Both the position numbers and the translations under genes were made by a program. Positions 1-12,589 of a DNA stretch of 64,000 nucleotides are shown one piece after another. Positions within the stretch are counted from its first letter, which is position 1; each line of letters starts with the position of its first letter. This stretch comes from Rotaria sp. Silwood1 (Eukaryota > Rotifera > Eurotatoria > Philodinida > Philodinidae): assembly GCA_905250075.1 (NCBI GenBank), contig CAJNOP010000343.1, positions 108,100 to 172,099 on the forward strand, given 5' to 3'. The notes under the pieces are model-generated. The model was not told where the DNA came from. It ran no database searches and saw only the letters and a program-made list of their open reading frames with translations.

Positions 1-1324
1 TCTGGTGATCGATTATCTTAGAAAACAACTATAGTCTGCAAGAGATTTTTTGCACTTTACATATTTTGTGTTAGGATAATGAGGCCAAAGAACACATGTG
101 AAACGCACATTTCAAGCCCCCAATGGGCGCTGCACTAACAAGTTTTTTTTTTCTCAAGCAGAAAATGATAGAAATCATAGAAAATTTTTTTGCAAAAAAA
201 CGAGATGCTAAATAAACAATTATGTCGTTTATTAAAGATCAGACCTTGGGCTATTTTTCCATGCATTTATCTCTATTTTCATTCTTTTTTTCTTTTTTGT
301 TTTGGTTTAAAGAATATTGATTGTTTTGTTGCAAGAAGGAAGGACTTAAACAATTTGATATACGCGAGTCTATAGATAAAATAAATGTTGATAGTTGTAT
401 TCATCTATTATCAAGTGAGTGTGCCTGATTTTTTTCATGCGGTTTGTAGATATAATATCTAGCCTCCTGTCTAGTGTTGATGGATATCAGGAAAACAAAT
501 CGCTATTGCTGTTGTTTTTGTTGTTGGCATTTGGTATATACTCTCATATTAGAAAAGAAGAAGAAAAAAAAGAAACCACAGGGTATCGTTCTGTTCTTTT
601 TCTGGGTAGTATCCAAGGTCTTTTATAGCTTGTTGGTTTTTCTGTTTCATCCAATATGGAAGATAGCATATATATTGATAATTGTACATAAAGAGCAAGA
701 AAAGAACAAAAAAAAAGGAAAAAAAAAGTGTATGAGCTTTGTTTCTTATCGAATAACAACATTATTCATCTTGCTATATATTCTTCTTCCTTAAACCTAG
801 AGATTACTAGTGGAGACACAATTTGTCTCCACACTAGATTTTCTTCTTTTTTTATTACGTCGAACAGCAAAAAACAATAGGATATATTCTATTGTTTATT
901 AAAAGGTACTATACTAACGATCTTATTTGATTGACACTGACTAGAAATATTTAGTTATTATTCTAATATATATATATATATTGTCTTTGATATATATCTG
1001 TGCTTAAAACGTATCAGAACAGACGGGAGGAGATATATAATGCCGCTAACAAAATAGGAATATGCAAAAGCACAAAAAAGAAGAGAAAAAAACCTATAGA
1101 AAATAATAGAAGACGTATATTTTTTCTATATTGCCAATCATCCTACATACACGGGTGGATGTTGTATTAGACAGACATCAACGATATGATCATCATTACT
1201 ATTTATCAACACCCAAGACAGCAACAGCAGTAGTCAACAACTTCTTTTTTTTTTTTTTTTACATATATAGGAAAGGACATTCGTGTGTGTGTGTGCATAC
1301 ACATAAATAATTATTCAACGAAAC
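1..1324. other. AT-rich upstream region, no gene recognised
   Basis: Only low-complexity open stretches are present, rich in Phe/Leu/Lys codons from T and A runs; none has a credible domain or splice pattern. The stretch includes a short hairpin (arms TGGAGACA at 811-818 and TGTCTCCA at 824-831), a pyrimidine run at 1240-1260 and a GT run near 1284. It probably holds the promoter and 5' UTR of the gene starting at 1325, but I see no clear TATA or initiator element. Confidence 0.5.
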
Positions 1325-4300
1325 ATGGATCTTTCCCTTTTTTATCTCACATTTTCTATATTTATACTACTGCCAGCAGCTGATCAAACGCAAGTAAAAA
1401 AAAAAAAATTTTATTTTTTTGTTTTTGTTTTCTATGTCTTTTTTTTTGTTTTGTTTGAAAATATGTTCTAGTTTAATATTGATTCATGTCCAACGTCTCG
1501 TCGTTTATTATTTTTTGGTAAATTTAATTTTTCTCTTGGAGAGAAGAAATCTGAACATATTTCTTCATCTTCAAAATCACCAATATCATTAAAATCTACA
1601 CGAACCGATCAGAAACATGGTGCTACAGTTTATATTCGACCACAAACTTCAACAGAACTTGGTCAAAAAGTTCGTTCCTTTAGTCATTTACTTAAATCTA
1701 AAATTGTTAAAAAAGAAGAACGAACAAAAATTAAAAAACATAAAACACCAAAGAAAAAACCCAAAATTCATAAACAAATTAAAAAGAAAAATACAACTCA
1801 ACATGCTACTAAAACTCGTGATTTAGTAGCTATTAATGATCATGAACGTGATCGATGTCGAGCATTACTTCATATTGATCATCCAAATATTGTAATACCT
1901 TCAAAAATTCATAAAAAATCAAAGAAAACAAAACATGAAAAAAAATTTAAACCACCCAAAATACATAATGATACAATACAAGCAAAGAAAAAAATTGTTA
2001 CTTCAACAAAATCTTTGCCTATAAAAGATAAAAAGAAATCGAAAAAAGTAAAATCTGACAAGAAAAATACAAAATCTACTTCAAATCAAAAAGAAAAATC
2101 TATTAATAAGTTGAGTGAGACTGAATCTCTCACTCCACCACCTACATCATCACCTATTAAGGAAGCACCAATGAAAAGTAAAATTACACCTCCTCCAGCT
2201 TCAATTCCAGCTCCTCCTCCTCCTCCTCCTCCTTCATCAACATCTCCACCACCTCTTACAAAATCAAAACGTGAAAAACCGCCATCACCACCACCACCAC
2301 CGCCCATAATCGAAGAACCAACAGAAACATTAGAAGTCAATGAACCAATTAATATTGATAATCAAGAAAAAAATAATTCAGTTGTCGATCGAGCTTATCA
2401 TTTTGTTCGAAATATGTTTCAATTATCTGATGATATACTCGATAATAATTATACAAATGAAGACGATCAAATTCTTTCTTCAGTAAATGAAGAACAACAT
2501 CGTCAAGCACGAAAATTACTTTCTATTAATGATGAAATATTATCTTTAAATATAAATTCTATAGATGATTATGAATTTAATCTTTATTTTAATGAATTAA
2601 ATGATAAAGAATCTCATATTATATCAAACAATGATTTATCATTCTCATCTATGAGTATATCAAAACGACAATTATTATCTGTTAAAAAATCTAAACGTAC
2701 GATACCAACAGATACAACTTTAACAAAGACAAAACAAAAAAATTCTATTTCAAATAAACCAAAAGTTGGTTGGGCTTATCGTTATCGTATATCACGTTAT
2801 TTAACTGATCAAAAAATGAAACGTACTGGTGGTCAAGCTAAAAAAACTACAACAACAGGAGGAGGAAAACTTCAAACACAACCAATTAATAAAAAGAAGA
2901 TAAGTTCTTCAACTCATACAAAAATTTCTAAACGTAAACTTCTTGAATTCAATACTAATGATGAATCAAATTCGAATGATAATAATAATGATATGTAAGT
3001 CTTATTAATAATTTAAATTCTTCTTTTTTTTTGGAAAAAAAAAACATTAAGATATAAATCGAAATTAATTAGATCAAATATCAACATAAAAACTACAAAT
3101 AAATATCTATGTACATTCGTACATAACTGTATTTTTACAGTTAATATCATTTATTATGATAACTATAGATGATGTCCGTTTGGGAAAACGCTAAGTTGAT
3201 GTTTTTCTTTATCTTTGTAAATCATCAAATATATATTGGCTTACGACTCTCCTTCTTTTTAACGTTACGTTATATGACATATACAGTCGTTGCTTTCTTT
3301 TTTTTCTCTAGAAATAATCTCATTGCTGCAAGCCTAATATTCTAGATTTTTATTCGTAATGTCAAGTCAACTGTCTATTGACAAGATCATCTGTTTATGT
3401 GACAAAATATTATTTTTCTTGTTGATTATTTCATTCATTTCAAATTAGATGAATTCTATTTTCAATATATGAGTTATCAATCTTCCTTTATGAAGATTTT
3501 AATATTTATTATTTTTTTGTCTTATCTCTGGTTAATTACACAGAAGGGGAAGGTCCTAGAAACCATAGCTTGCGTAGGAATTCCAAATTAATAGTTCCTA
3601 ATATAGTAAGAAAAATTTTAGATTAGATCTGTTAAGTGTCAATATTCTTATCATTTAGCAACTGTCATTAGATAGAAGTCGAAGTAGACCTAATACAATA
3701 TAATGTATACAGTGTTATTCCAGGCATAAATCTGATAAGGAAAACAAGGAGAATCATTTAAACTTAAGACTAATTACAATTTTGTCTAACAGAATAGAAG
3801 AATAGTTTTTGATTTAATAAAATAACAAAAGCTTAAATCATAATGTATTCTTTAGCTTTAATCAAGATATTGTCAATTCTGTATCGATTACACAAAAATT
3901 TGTTCCTAAACGTCAATTATTTACTGCAAAAAAAGTCAACGATAATGAAGAAGATGATGATGATAATAATGACGATGATGTTGATAAAGTAAAAAAACGT
4001 CGTCGAATGAAATCATATGAAGAAATAACTGATCCAGTTGAAATTGTTCGTTCATATGATCGTGGTTTATTTAAACCTCGTGTTGGTTGGCAATTTCGTT
4101 ATCGTGTATCACGTTATATTGATACTTTACGTGAAAATATTCGTGAAGATCAAGAACGTTTAAAATTAGGTCTAGAAGCAATTAAACGTAAAACACCACA
4201 AGAATTAAGTGGAAGACGTAAACGTGTTCTAGATAAACCATTTGAATCAGAAAAAAAAGAAACACCACCACCCGTCGAAGTAAAACAAGAAACAAAAACT

Positions 4301-6357
4301 TGTTTTTCTTTTTTTATAAATTATTTTTTGTTTTTATTTGCTCTTTTCTATAGGAAAATAAACCTACTGTTGGTTGGCGTTATCGATATCGTATAAGTAA
4401 AATGCTTGAAGCTAAAAGACGTGGTGAATATATTAATGATGAAGAAGAAAAACGTAAAGCACGTCTTGAACAAAAACGTAAACAACAAGGTCTTATTAAA
4501 CCTACTGAAGATGAAGATGAATGTATTGAATGGGAATATGATCATCTTGATCCTGAATTACGTAAAATAAATGAAGAAGGTCGACATGTTGGATGGGCAT
4601 ATCGATATCGTATTCGTCGTAAACTTGATGAATTAAAAAAACAACAAGCAGGTAAATTTTAAGAAAGAAATAATATTTTTATTTTTTAAATAAATTAGAA
4701 ACTGGTATTCCATTCGATTTGGAAACACTTAGTATTAAACAAGATAAAAAACTAATTAAGACGTCAACAAGTACAAAAGATGTATCAGATGAAAAACAAA
4801 TTGAAATTCCAAAAAAAATTGTTGGTTGGCAATATCGTTATCGTGTTTCGAAAATGAAAGAAGCACAAAAACGTGAAGCAGCTGAAGCTTCAGTAAAATC
4901 AAAGAAAAAATCAGATGAACATATACCAATACATGAAAGACTTGATCCGACATTAGCTAAATTAACACCAGAAGATCGAAGTGTTGGATGGAAATATCGG
5001 TTTGTTAAAAAATGTCTTTTCTTTTTTTCATTTTCTTAAAATTTCATTGTTTTTTTTTTTTAGGTATCGTATTCGACGTAAACTTGATGCAATAAAAAAT
5101 GCTACTCGTGAAACTCAAGCTGGTAAACGTAGTAAAAAAGATAAACAATTACCAGAATCAAAAAAATCATCAAAACATAAAAAAGAAAAAATTATTGAAA
5201 AAGTTGAAGAATCTATTGAAAAAATTCTTAATATCGAAGATATTGAAGAAACACCATTTATGGAATATTTTCGTCGTGCATCAAGTTATGTTTTATATGG
5301 TCTTTTACCAACAGGACAAAAATCTATATGTCTTTTACCATTACCTATTACATTTTCATTTTGTAATGAGAATGATAATGAAGATATTGAAAATGTACCA
5401 ACAACAATGACAACAACTATTACCACTACCACAACAATACCACCATCATCAGAATTACCTAAAGAAATTTCAAAAAAAAAATCACGAATAAAAAAAGAAA
5501 AACGTTCACCTAAACAAGCTATACCTTCTCGTTCAATTAAATCTGATAATTCAAATGAAATTCTTACAGAAACAGTCAAATCTTTACCGAAAACACAACC
5601 TAAACTTATTGAAAAACCACAGAAAAAACAAATACGTCAACGATTACATTCATCTGTGCGATATCAAAATAATGAAGAAATAAAACATTATGATGAGGAA
5701 GAACAACCAATTAAAAAAATAATTGGTGTTGATTCACAAAGACAAAAAAATAAAAAACGATTTCAAATTCTTGGTCAACAAGTTAAAATTAAACATAAAC
5801 GTCCTACAACAAATTCTCCACCTATTACCACAACCACATCATCTATTCCAATAACAATTACAAATTCTCCACCAATTATTACAACATCCGTTCCAAATGT
5901 TGAAATTCCTGAAATAAATTCTTCTCCTGAACCACACATTATTTCAACAACTACTCATGCACCTCTTCATTCTATTTCAGAAATAATCCAAGAAGAAGCA
6001 GCAACATTATTATCAACCAAACCAACATTTTCTGAAGAAACTACAGAAGAAATCAATGAAGCAAATGAAGACTTACAAACAACGACAACAACCACAGCGA
6101 CAACAACCACAGCAACAACAACATTGTCGCCGCCAAATCTTAATAATAATACAATACCCGATGAAGAAGATAGTGAATCAAGTTCGAGTGATAGTGATAG
6201 TGACAATGACAGTGAAGATAGTTCAAGTGATGACACAGACACAAAAGATAATGATTTTACTTCCTCACCTATGAAAAAAATTAAACAATATTATGAGAAT
6301 GCGAAAGAGAGTGTGCATGATGTGTTCGATTTAAATGATGACAAAGATAGTTCTTAG
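1325..6357 (+). CDS. Secreted Lys/Pro-rich protein with six VGWxYRYR-type motifs (six exons, 1302 aa)
   Basis: I do not recognise this family. Exons: 1325-1393, 1472-2994, 3856-4279, 4354-4651, 4699-4999 and 5064-6357. All introns are GT-AG and the joined frame is open (3909 nt). Residues 1 to about 20 are a hydrophobic signal peptide, alone on exon 1. A Lys-rich region and a poly-Pro stretch (genomic 2120-2310) follow. The motif V-G-W-x-[YF]-R-Y-R-[IV]-[SR]-[RK] recurs near residues 455, 607, 678, 751, 813 and 867. The intron at 5000-5063 splits the sixth copy between its two YR pairs. A second motif, basic pair-x-L-L, recurs before or between copies (SRRLL, ARKLL, KRQLL, KRKLL, KRQLF). The C-terminus is Thr-rich, then Ser/Asp-acidic. 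A polyadenylation signal AATAAA lies at 6398. Secretion is inferred from the N-terminus. A matrix or structural protein, or a precursor cleaved at dibasic sites, are both possible. Confidence 0.85.
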
Positions 6358-6531
6358 AAAAATTCAGTGCACTTTTTTTTTTTAATTGATAGAAAAGAAT
6401 AAATAAATATTCTATATAGGAAGGACACCCATTATATTAATCTAGTTATTATTGCTAATTTTACATTTTTCTCTAACAATTATTTCTAAAAATATTTAAA
6501 TATTTTCAATATCAGAACGTTCCAATATAGA

Positions 6532-6948
6532 TTATGTTGATATATCATCGAAATAATTTATCATTTCATTAGAATCAAGATATTCAATTGAAATTTGTTT
6601 ATGTATTCGTAATGGACGACTACAATTAATATAAACGAAGATCAAAACCATAATAATTATGATAAGTACAATAAATCCTCCCATGATTAAGAACATAATT
6701 AATAATTTCGTTATTAATTTAATTATGTTATTTTGTTTGCCAACGGATATAATATTAATATCCGTCGTTTCTTCTTCCAGATTATCATTAACATTATTAT
6801 AGATCAATAAATTTGTTTTCTTTTGAAAATGTTTACTTGAATGATTTAACTTGAATAGATCTGTTCGATATAGGATAGGTATTGACTGACAAAATAAGTA
6901 ACAATTAGTAAATAGAGAAAGAATAATTTTAGACAGAAGTTGAAACAT
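6532..6948 (-). CDS. Possible small single-pass membrane protein (138 aa)
   Basis: A single open frame converges on the 3' end of the upstream + strand gene. The N-terminus is hydrophobic and signal-like (MFQLLSKIILSLF). A second, strongly hydrophobic segment of about 25 residues rich in Ile/Leu/Met lies around residues 82-108. A short polar tail with Asp/Glu follows. The arrangement suggests a type I membrane protein with a lumenal or extracellular region of about 60 residues. No domain is recognised. Codon use (CAA, GAA, TCA, AT-ending codons) resembles neighbouring genes, but so would a chance ORF in AT-rich DNA. No introns or homologues support it here. Confidence 0.45.
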   Translation of the reverse strand: MFQLLSKIILSLFTNCYLFCQSIPILYRTDLFKLNHSSKHFQKKTNLLIYNNVNDNLEEETTDINIISVGKQNNIIKLITKLLIMFLIMGGFIVLIIIIMVLIFVYINCSRPLRIHKQISIEYLDSNEMINYFDDIST

Positions 6949-6959
6949 ATTTCAAATAT

Positions 6960-8523
6960 TAAACGATAGTAAACATTAATAGAAAAATAAAGTACCCGCC
7001 TTAATTTATCTTATGTACAAATTATAATTAACAAATATCTTCATGTCTTTAACATACCAATGACTTTTTTCTTTGGAATGTATTGATATTTCTTATAGAA
7101 TGTAGAATAAATCAATTAGTATAAAAGACTAATTAAAGGATTCCAAGTCTCTCTTGAAATAAGTAATTTTATCGTAAAATTTTTTAACTAGTGTGTGAGT
7201 CATCAAAGGTTGTTTTCTGTGTTTTTCGTCTTCCTTCATTTTTAATATTTATCAATACTAAACTTTGTGCTATTCTGTAAAATCCTATATTATTGTTTTG
7301 ATCTCGATATACCTGTATATTGCATTCAAAACTTATTCATGAAACTTTATTAAGTCAAAAATTTTCAACTTTCGTTTAATATTTTGATTTTGGATTGTAT
7401 AATAATCATTATATCATTGCTGTCTCTGAGATATATGTCACAATTATAACAAACAGCAAATAGGAGTTTTGGTGCATTAACCAGAAATAGTGTGTGGATA
7501 TATGTGGCTTGAGTTGTAGGTTATGTCCTCTCTTTATCACACGCTTTTCGACTGAAACTAGTAAATGTATCAGATCACAGAACTTTTTAACTTCTATCAT
7601 TGGGTAAAATATCAAGACCTTTCGTTAATGCTGCACAAAACACGATCGACCGACATTTTGCTAACAAAAATGTCAAAGGGGGTAAAATAAGACTCTGATT
7701 AGGATATTAATAGATTACTGTAACTAATGAGATTTCGTATGTAGTACTAGGAATCAGTAATAATTATGATTTACAAAGCATCTCACGCTCACACTCTCTT
7801 TATTTTTAATATTTAGATACAGTGAGCTACTTCAATAAAATAAGTCGGATGAAACATGTTTTAATGGAATGGAAACATTATAGTGAGAATTGAATATAAG
7901 ACCTAGCAGTTGTTCGATATAAAATTGATCGATTTCTTATTATGTATGACTTATGAATTTTCTTGTGTTATGACATTGGAACGATACAAGTTCGACCATT
8001 CCTAAATTGAAACAGCTACTAGAAAAATTCGTCATGATCAATTTTCGACTATCATTGATTTACAACTGTAAACAATAGATTCTACTTCCTGTATGAGAAT
8101 TACATGAAACCCTGTCATCACTATCAACTCAATCGAAGTGATGAAAAATCAACGGAAACTTCATTCAGCTGAACCTGAAAAGAATCCAGACTTGACTTTG
8201 TCGTCACAAAAATATTTATTAGCATATGTCTTAATTTGATTTAAGGTTGTTAGAATGATTTGAAAAGTTTTTGTCTTATACACATGTCTTTTGTTCTTTA
8301 GACGTGAATTCTACTTATCAGCGTTCTAGATAGAGTCTCTTGCACAAAGATCTTTGTTCTTTGATGACTTGTAGTGATTTTAAGTGATTTTTGATTGATG
8401 TAAATCTAATATTTCTCCCTTCTACAAAATCATTGTCATAAGTATACTGTTTCAAATAGCAAGAAGTTCCATTAATTCGTAAAGAAATTAGCGTTAATAG
8501 AGTCAAAAATATTATCAGAGGAG
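6960..8523. other. Intergenic, nothing recognised
   Basis: AT-rich sequence between the small membrane-protein ORF and the 3' end of the kynurenine monooxygenase gene. Short open stretches on the - strand (7409-7615, 8318-8506) lack domains, coherent codon use or splice signals. Confidence 0.5.
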
Positions 8524-10379
8524 TTAATTTGCTTTATGACTTGTGAGTTTTGGCAAAACTTTATTCGAAAAGAATTGCATGATAAATGGTTTGACATTAG
8601 CCCAGACAAATCGCTTGAATAGTAAGATGCCAACGATCGAATAGCCAATACCACGGACAATTTGCAAGATACGATCTTGTCGTTTGCGTAGTTCCATACA
8701 TTGATGATAGGGAATTCGTGTGAATGTTACCATGGTATACAAAGGGACCCACCAACGAGGAAACAATTTATATAGAGCATTATCGATTTTCTTGCGCCAA
8801 TGGTAGGAACGTAATGTGACATGATGTGTCATTTCGCGATGATTGTATCTGGACAAATCAACTATCGCATGTGTATCGCGTACTCGAGTGTCACTAGAGA
8901 GAGATAAGAGATTTCAGAGTAGATTGTTAATGTTCGTGGAAACTTACTTGTAAGCAGAAAATGCTTTTGGAAAATCGAAATTATTCTCTTTTAATTTGTC
9001 AAAGAGAACAAGACAATCTTCGAATGCTGAATTCATACCTTGAGCATAAAAGGGTGCCATTGAATGAGCAGCATCACCCATGAGAAGCATATCACCATTG
9101 TATGTTGTATGAGGTTCACATTTGGTGGAGATCAATGGTTGAGGCTTCGATGAGAAATATGTCTCGATGATCTCGTTCGCGCCAATGAATGATACTGCAT
9201 CTGGAAAGTATTGACGAAAAAATGTCAAGACATCATCAGCCGTTTCCAATGTTCGAAAGATCGAAATTGGTGAGAAGAGTGTTGTCGTGAAAGATTTGTC
9301 TTGATTCGGTAAAGCGATGAGCATAAATTGATGGCGTGGCCAAATATGAAGATAATTTGGTTCCATAACAAACTAAATAAGCAAAATATTCTTCGATTCT
9401 ATGTATGCTTTCTCTTGGAGTACCTGATCATTTTTAGGTGGAATACAAAATTCCATGTAATAGGTTTCAAAATATTCTTGAGCGACATTAATTGCATCAA
9501 TTTTCATCATTGCTGTTCGTACGGCTGAATGACACCTAATTGATGATTAAAGACTCAGTGTCCATTAGCCATCGACTGAGTTCGATACTTACCCATCGTA
9601 GCCGATCACGACATCGACACGAAAGTCAACTCGATTGCCTGATGCACTTAAATGAAAAAAAAATAATAAATTGACAGGAAAAAAATCGCCTTGACTATTC
9701 TAGACGTACTCGTGGAAACTAGCGATCTTCTGGTCCTCATCCCAACCGATAAACTTGTGCTGAAAATGAATAGTAATATTCGATCGTTTACTAGCTTCTG
9801 CAAGAGTAGTAAACAAATCTAATGAAAAATCTGATAGAGTATTGCTGACCTACCATTTAATAGCAGTTCGTTGAGAGTACGACGATCAATCGACAAGATT
9901 TCCTGATTAAAACTACGAGTGAGAAGTTCTTCATACTCAAGTTTAGTCACTTACGTGATCTGCGCGCGTACCATAAGGGATAGGATGTTTGGTACAGTTC
10001 AGCTCGTGTATCATTCGAGCACGCATTGCTATGCCACTGTTGACGATGGTTGTTTCACAACCTACATAGGCGAGAGCATCACGACCTCTACGCGAAAGTG
10101 CCATATTGATACTACGACCCTTGACCACTTTTTGTGTTCGAATATCTATATGAAGAGATCTGAGATTGATTCAACAGCATGAAATAATAATTGAACCTGG
10201 ACGTAATTCGAAGAGATGAACTTGAATACCATGTTTGGCAAAGAAACAAGCACAGAGAGATCCACCCTACGGTAGAGAGTTTAGTGTCAATGAAGAAGTC
10301 GATAGTAGCAATCACTTACAAGTCCAGCACCAACAATAGCTACGACTTTAGACGATTGAGTAGAAGTTTTCTCAGACAT
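8524..10379 (-). CDS. KMO: Kynurenine 3-monooxygenase (nine exons, 479 aa)
   Basis: FAD- and NADPH-dependent hydroxylation of L-kynurenine to 3-hydroxykynurenine in tryptophan catabolism; animal KMO sits on the outer mitochondrial membrane. Exons (high to low): 10379-10320, 10266-10197, 10145-9955, 9902-9854, 9818-9710, 9646-9593, 9535-9424, 9372-8948 and 8893-8524; all introns are short and GT-AG, and the frame is continuous (1440 nt). Visible features: dinucleotide-binding GAGLGGS (residues 17-23), KGRSINMALS, RARMIHEL, IPYGTR, the conserved MEPNYLHIWPR block, LMGDAAHSMAPF..QGMN (second FAD motif), and the C-terminal WVPLYTMVTFTRIPYH block followed by a hydrophobic anchor region. The length matches the animal enzyme (about 480 residues). 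No frameshift or missing catalytic segment is seen. The start is the ATG just before the FAD fold. The acceptor of exon 4 was chosen at CAG (9903) because the upstream TAG would create a stop. Confidence 0.97.
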
Positions 10380-10439
10380 ATCTACAAAGAACAAAATACT
10401 GATAAACTCGTAACATCCACAATAAAATTCTAAACTAGA

Positions 10440-12580
10440 CAATTTCCTGAGCGACATCAAATAGTCACTAGCAAAATTCAAGAATATGTAAGTCAAAGTA
10501 GAACCAAGCAATCTCTTAGATGCTGCCACGCACTGAGACAAAAAGTTAAAAACAAATATAGAAACAAGCCATGAAAGCCTAAAAATTTGCGCTTTCTACG
10601 ACTTTATTTTCGTTAATATTTCGACATGTTTTTACAACAGATGAATCCTTATCAGAATTCAATCTTGGTATCATCTTTTAACAAAGCAATGATTAGTTTG
10701 ATTTCAATCTGTAAGAACACACATCAAATTTTAAATTTAAAAGAATTTTCAATTTGATACAAGTTATTTGTTAAAAGATGGTAACTGACTATACGAAAAA
10801 AAAACAATAAGCTTCCAAAAATATTTGCTAAGCAATGTATGAATAAAAATGAAAAACTACAAAGAAAGAGCCGGTCCACCCAAATGAATGAGAAAACTAA
10901 AACAAATAATGTATAAGAAATAAACAAAGTAGAACTGAAGAAAGAAATATCACAGCAATATTTCAAAGCTATTATATAACCAATGGGGTTCTTAAAATAT
11001 TCTTATTCGAACTTCGAATATTTTCTGTATATGATCAGCGGTTGGACAATAGTACGTTTTCTTACCAATTCGAAAGCTGAGCTTTAATACGTTAACTCTT
11101 GAAGAATGGAATGTTTTTTTATTCGAAAATTGATTCTTCAATTATTTTATTTTATTTCATCTCCATTCTCTATTCAGTCATGACAACCGAAATGGAAGCT
11201 ACTCTCGTTACTTTTCACTTATTTAGTTTTAATTATAAACAGAGTATAAAGAAATGAAGATTACAAGTAGTTTTATTTCCTTCTGAATGAAGCAGTAAAA
11301 AAAAATTTGTTGAATAAAGATTTAAATATAGATCTACTTTCTAGCAAAAGAAAAACGGTGAATGTTTTTCAAAATCAAGGACAACAGAAATTCGCCCATG
11401 AGAACAGGAGCATGTATGTATGTATGTATAAGTGCAATAAAGTGTGAGAATATTTTCGAAAGAGAATGGATCAGAGGATTGATCAAAAAGGCTCACTTTC
11501 CTGAGGTGCTCCCTATTGACATGAATTGATGTTACTAGCTGTTAACATTCATTTCCTTTATATGTGTGTCTATTAATTGTTTGTCATGATGTAATATACA
11601 TAATATCTTTTTTTTTTCTTGTTCTTTCCATCACTAATAGAACTCTTGTTGCTCATATTAGAGAAGCTTATTCCTAGTGAAATTCGCTTAGGTAGACTAT
11701 CATAATGTCTGGTTTGTGCATCTCAAGACCTACAGACGTAGAATGAAAAGCTGTAGACTACTGTCAAATATAGCAGTATTATTACTCAAAGTTTTTCACA
11801 AAACTACTATTAGAGTTGTTGAGATGAAAAGACAGAAGCATGTGAATTATGTGCGTTTAAATACCAATCGCACGTATCGTATTTGCTTCAAATGACATGA
11901 GAACATCTTACCGTAAGCATTCAGATAAAAAAGGAACTGTTCGGTATACTTGGACCTGTTGGAATCAAAGTTCACCGTGAAATGTATATGCCGATAACAA
12001 CGATGATGAATATTGATATTGAACATGACCAGAAGAGACATCTGTGCAGACAGTTTCAAATCTTCTTCATGGTGACTAAATAAAAAACAGCGCTTTCAGT
12101 CTCTTAGAATCTTTCAATGTCTACAGTATGTAACTAGTTTGAAAGTGAACCAACAAGAAAATAAAGCAGAGTCGGAAATAGATCTTCGCGGGACGAACAC
12201 ACCCGCTACCAATCACTAAAAAGAAAAAGGAATTATCCTCTTGAGGGCATGGATGTGAGTCCTCTCGTCACTTACCCTTGGCTCTCACTGTGCTTGCGAG
12301 CATCAGTAATAGCACAATGGAGGACATTTACTTTTCTTCAGATTGTTTTATTTGTATGTAACCGTTGAAAATTGCATTTTTATATGTGACAAATAATGAG
12401 TGGATGGAATGAAAATTTTTCCTTCATTCGCTCTCACCTTTAATAGAGTATGTTTCGTGTAGATTAGAATGAAGTTCGCATTCAATAAACGCATCTAGTC
12501 GTGATGCCTGTATATAAGCAATGTCTTTTTGACGATATGTTGATACAGACAGTTGTCCGATTTATGACGATGCCAATGAC
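10440..12580. other. Intergenic region, no gene recognised
   Basis: AT-rich sequence upstream of KMO. A short GTAT microsatellite lies near 11415-11428. Around 12190-12300 there is a weak G-rich/C-rich telomere-like pair (GGATGTGAG followed by CTCTCACTGTG). Short open frames (10724-10966, 11847-12059) have no domain or coherent codon pattern. The KMO promoter probably lies in 10380-10600. Confidence 0.45.
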
Positions 12581-12589
12581 ATAAAAAGG

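Noticed and set aside
190-794. Overlapping + and - strand ORFs near the left end
   Set aside because: All are rich in Phe, Leu, Lys from T/A runs, overlap each other, and lack domains or splice signals.
2086-2340. Glycine-rich - strand ORF of 84 aa
   Set aside because: It is the antisense shadow of the poly-Pro stretch in the VGWxYRYR gene.
5286-6274. Ser/Val-rich - strand ORFs and a Gln-rich + strand ORF
   Set aside because: These are frame shadows of Thr/Ser/Asp repeats in exon 6 of the same gene.
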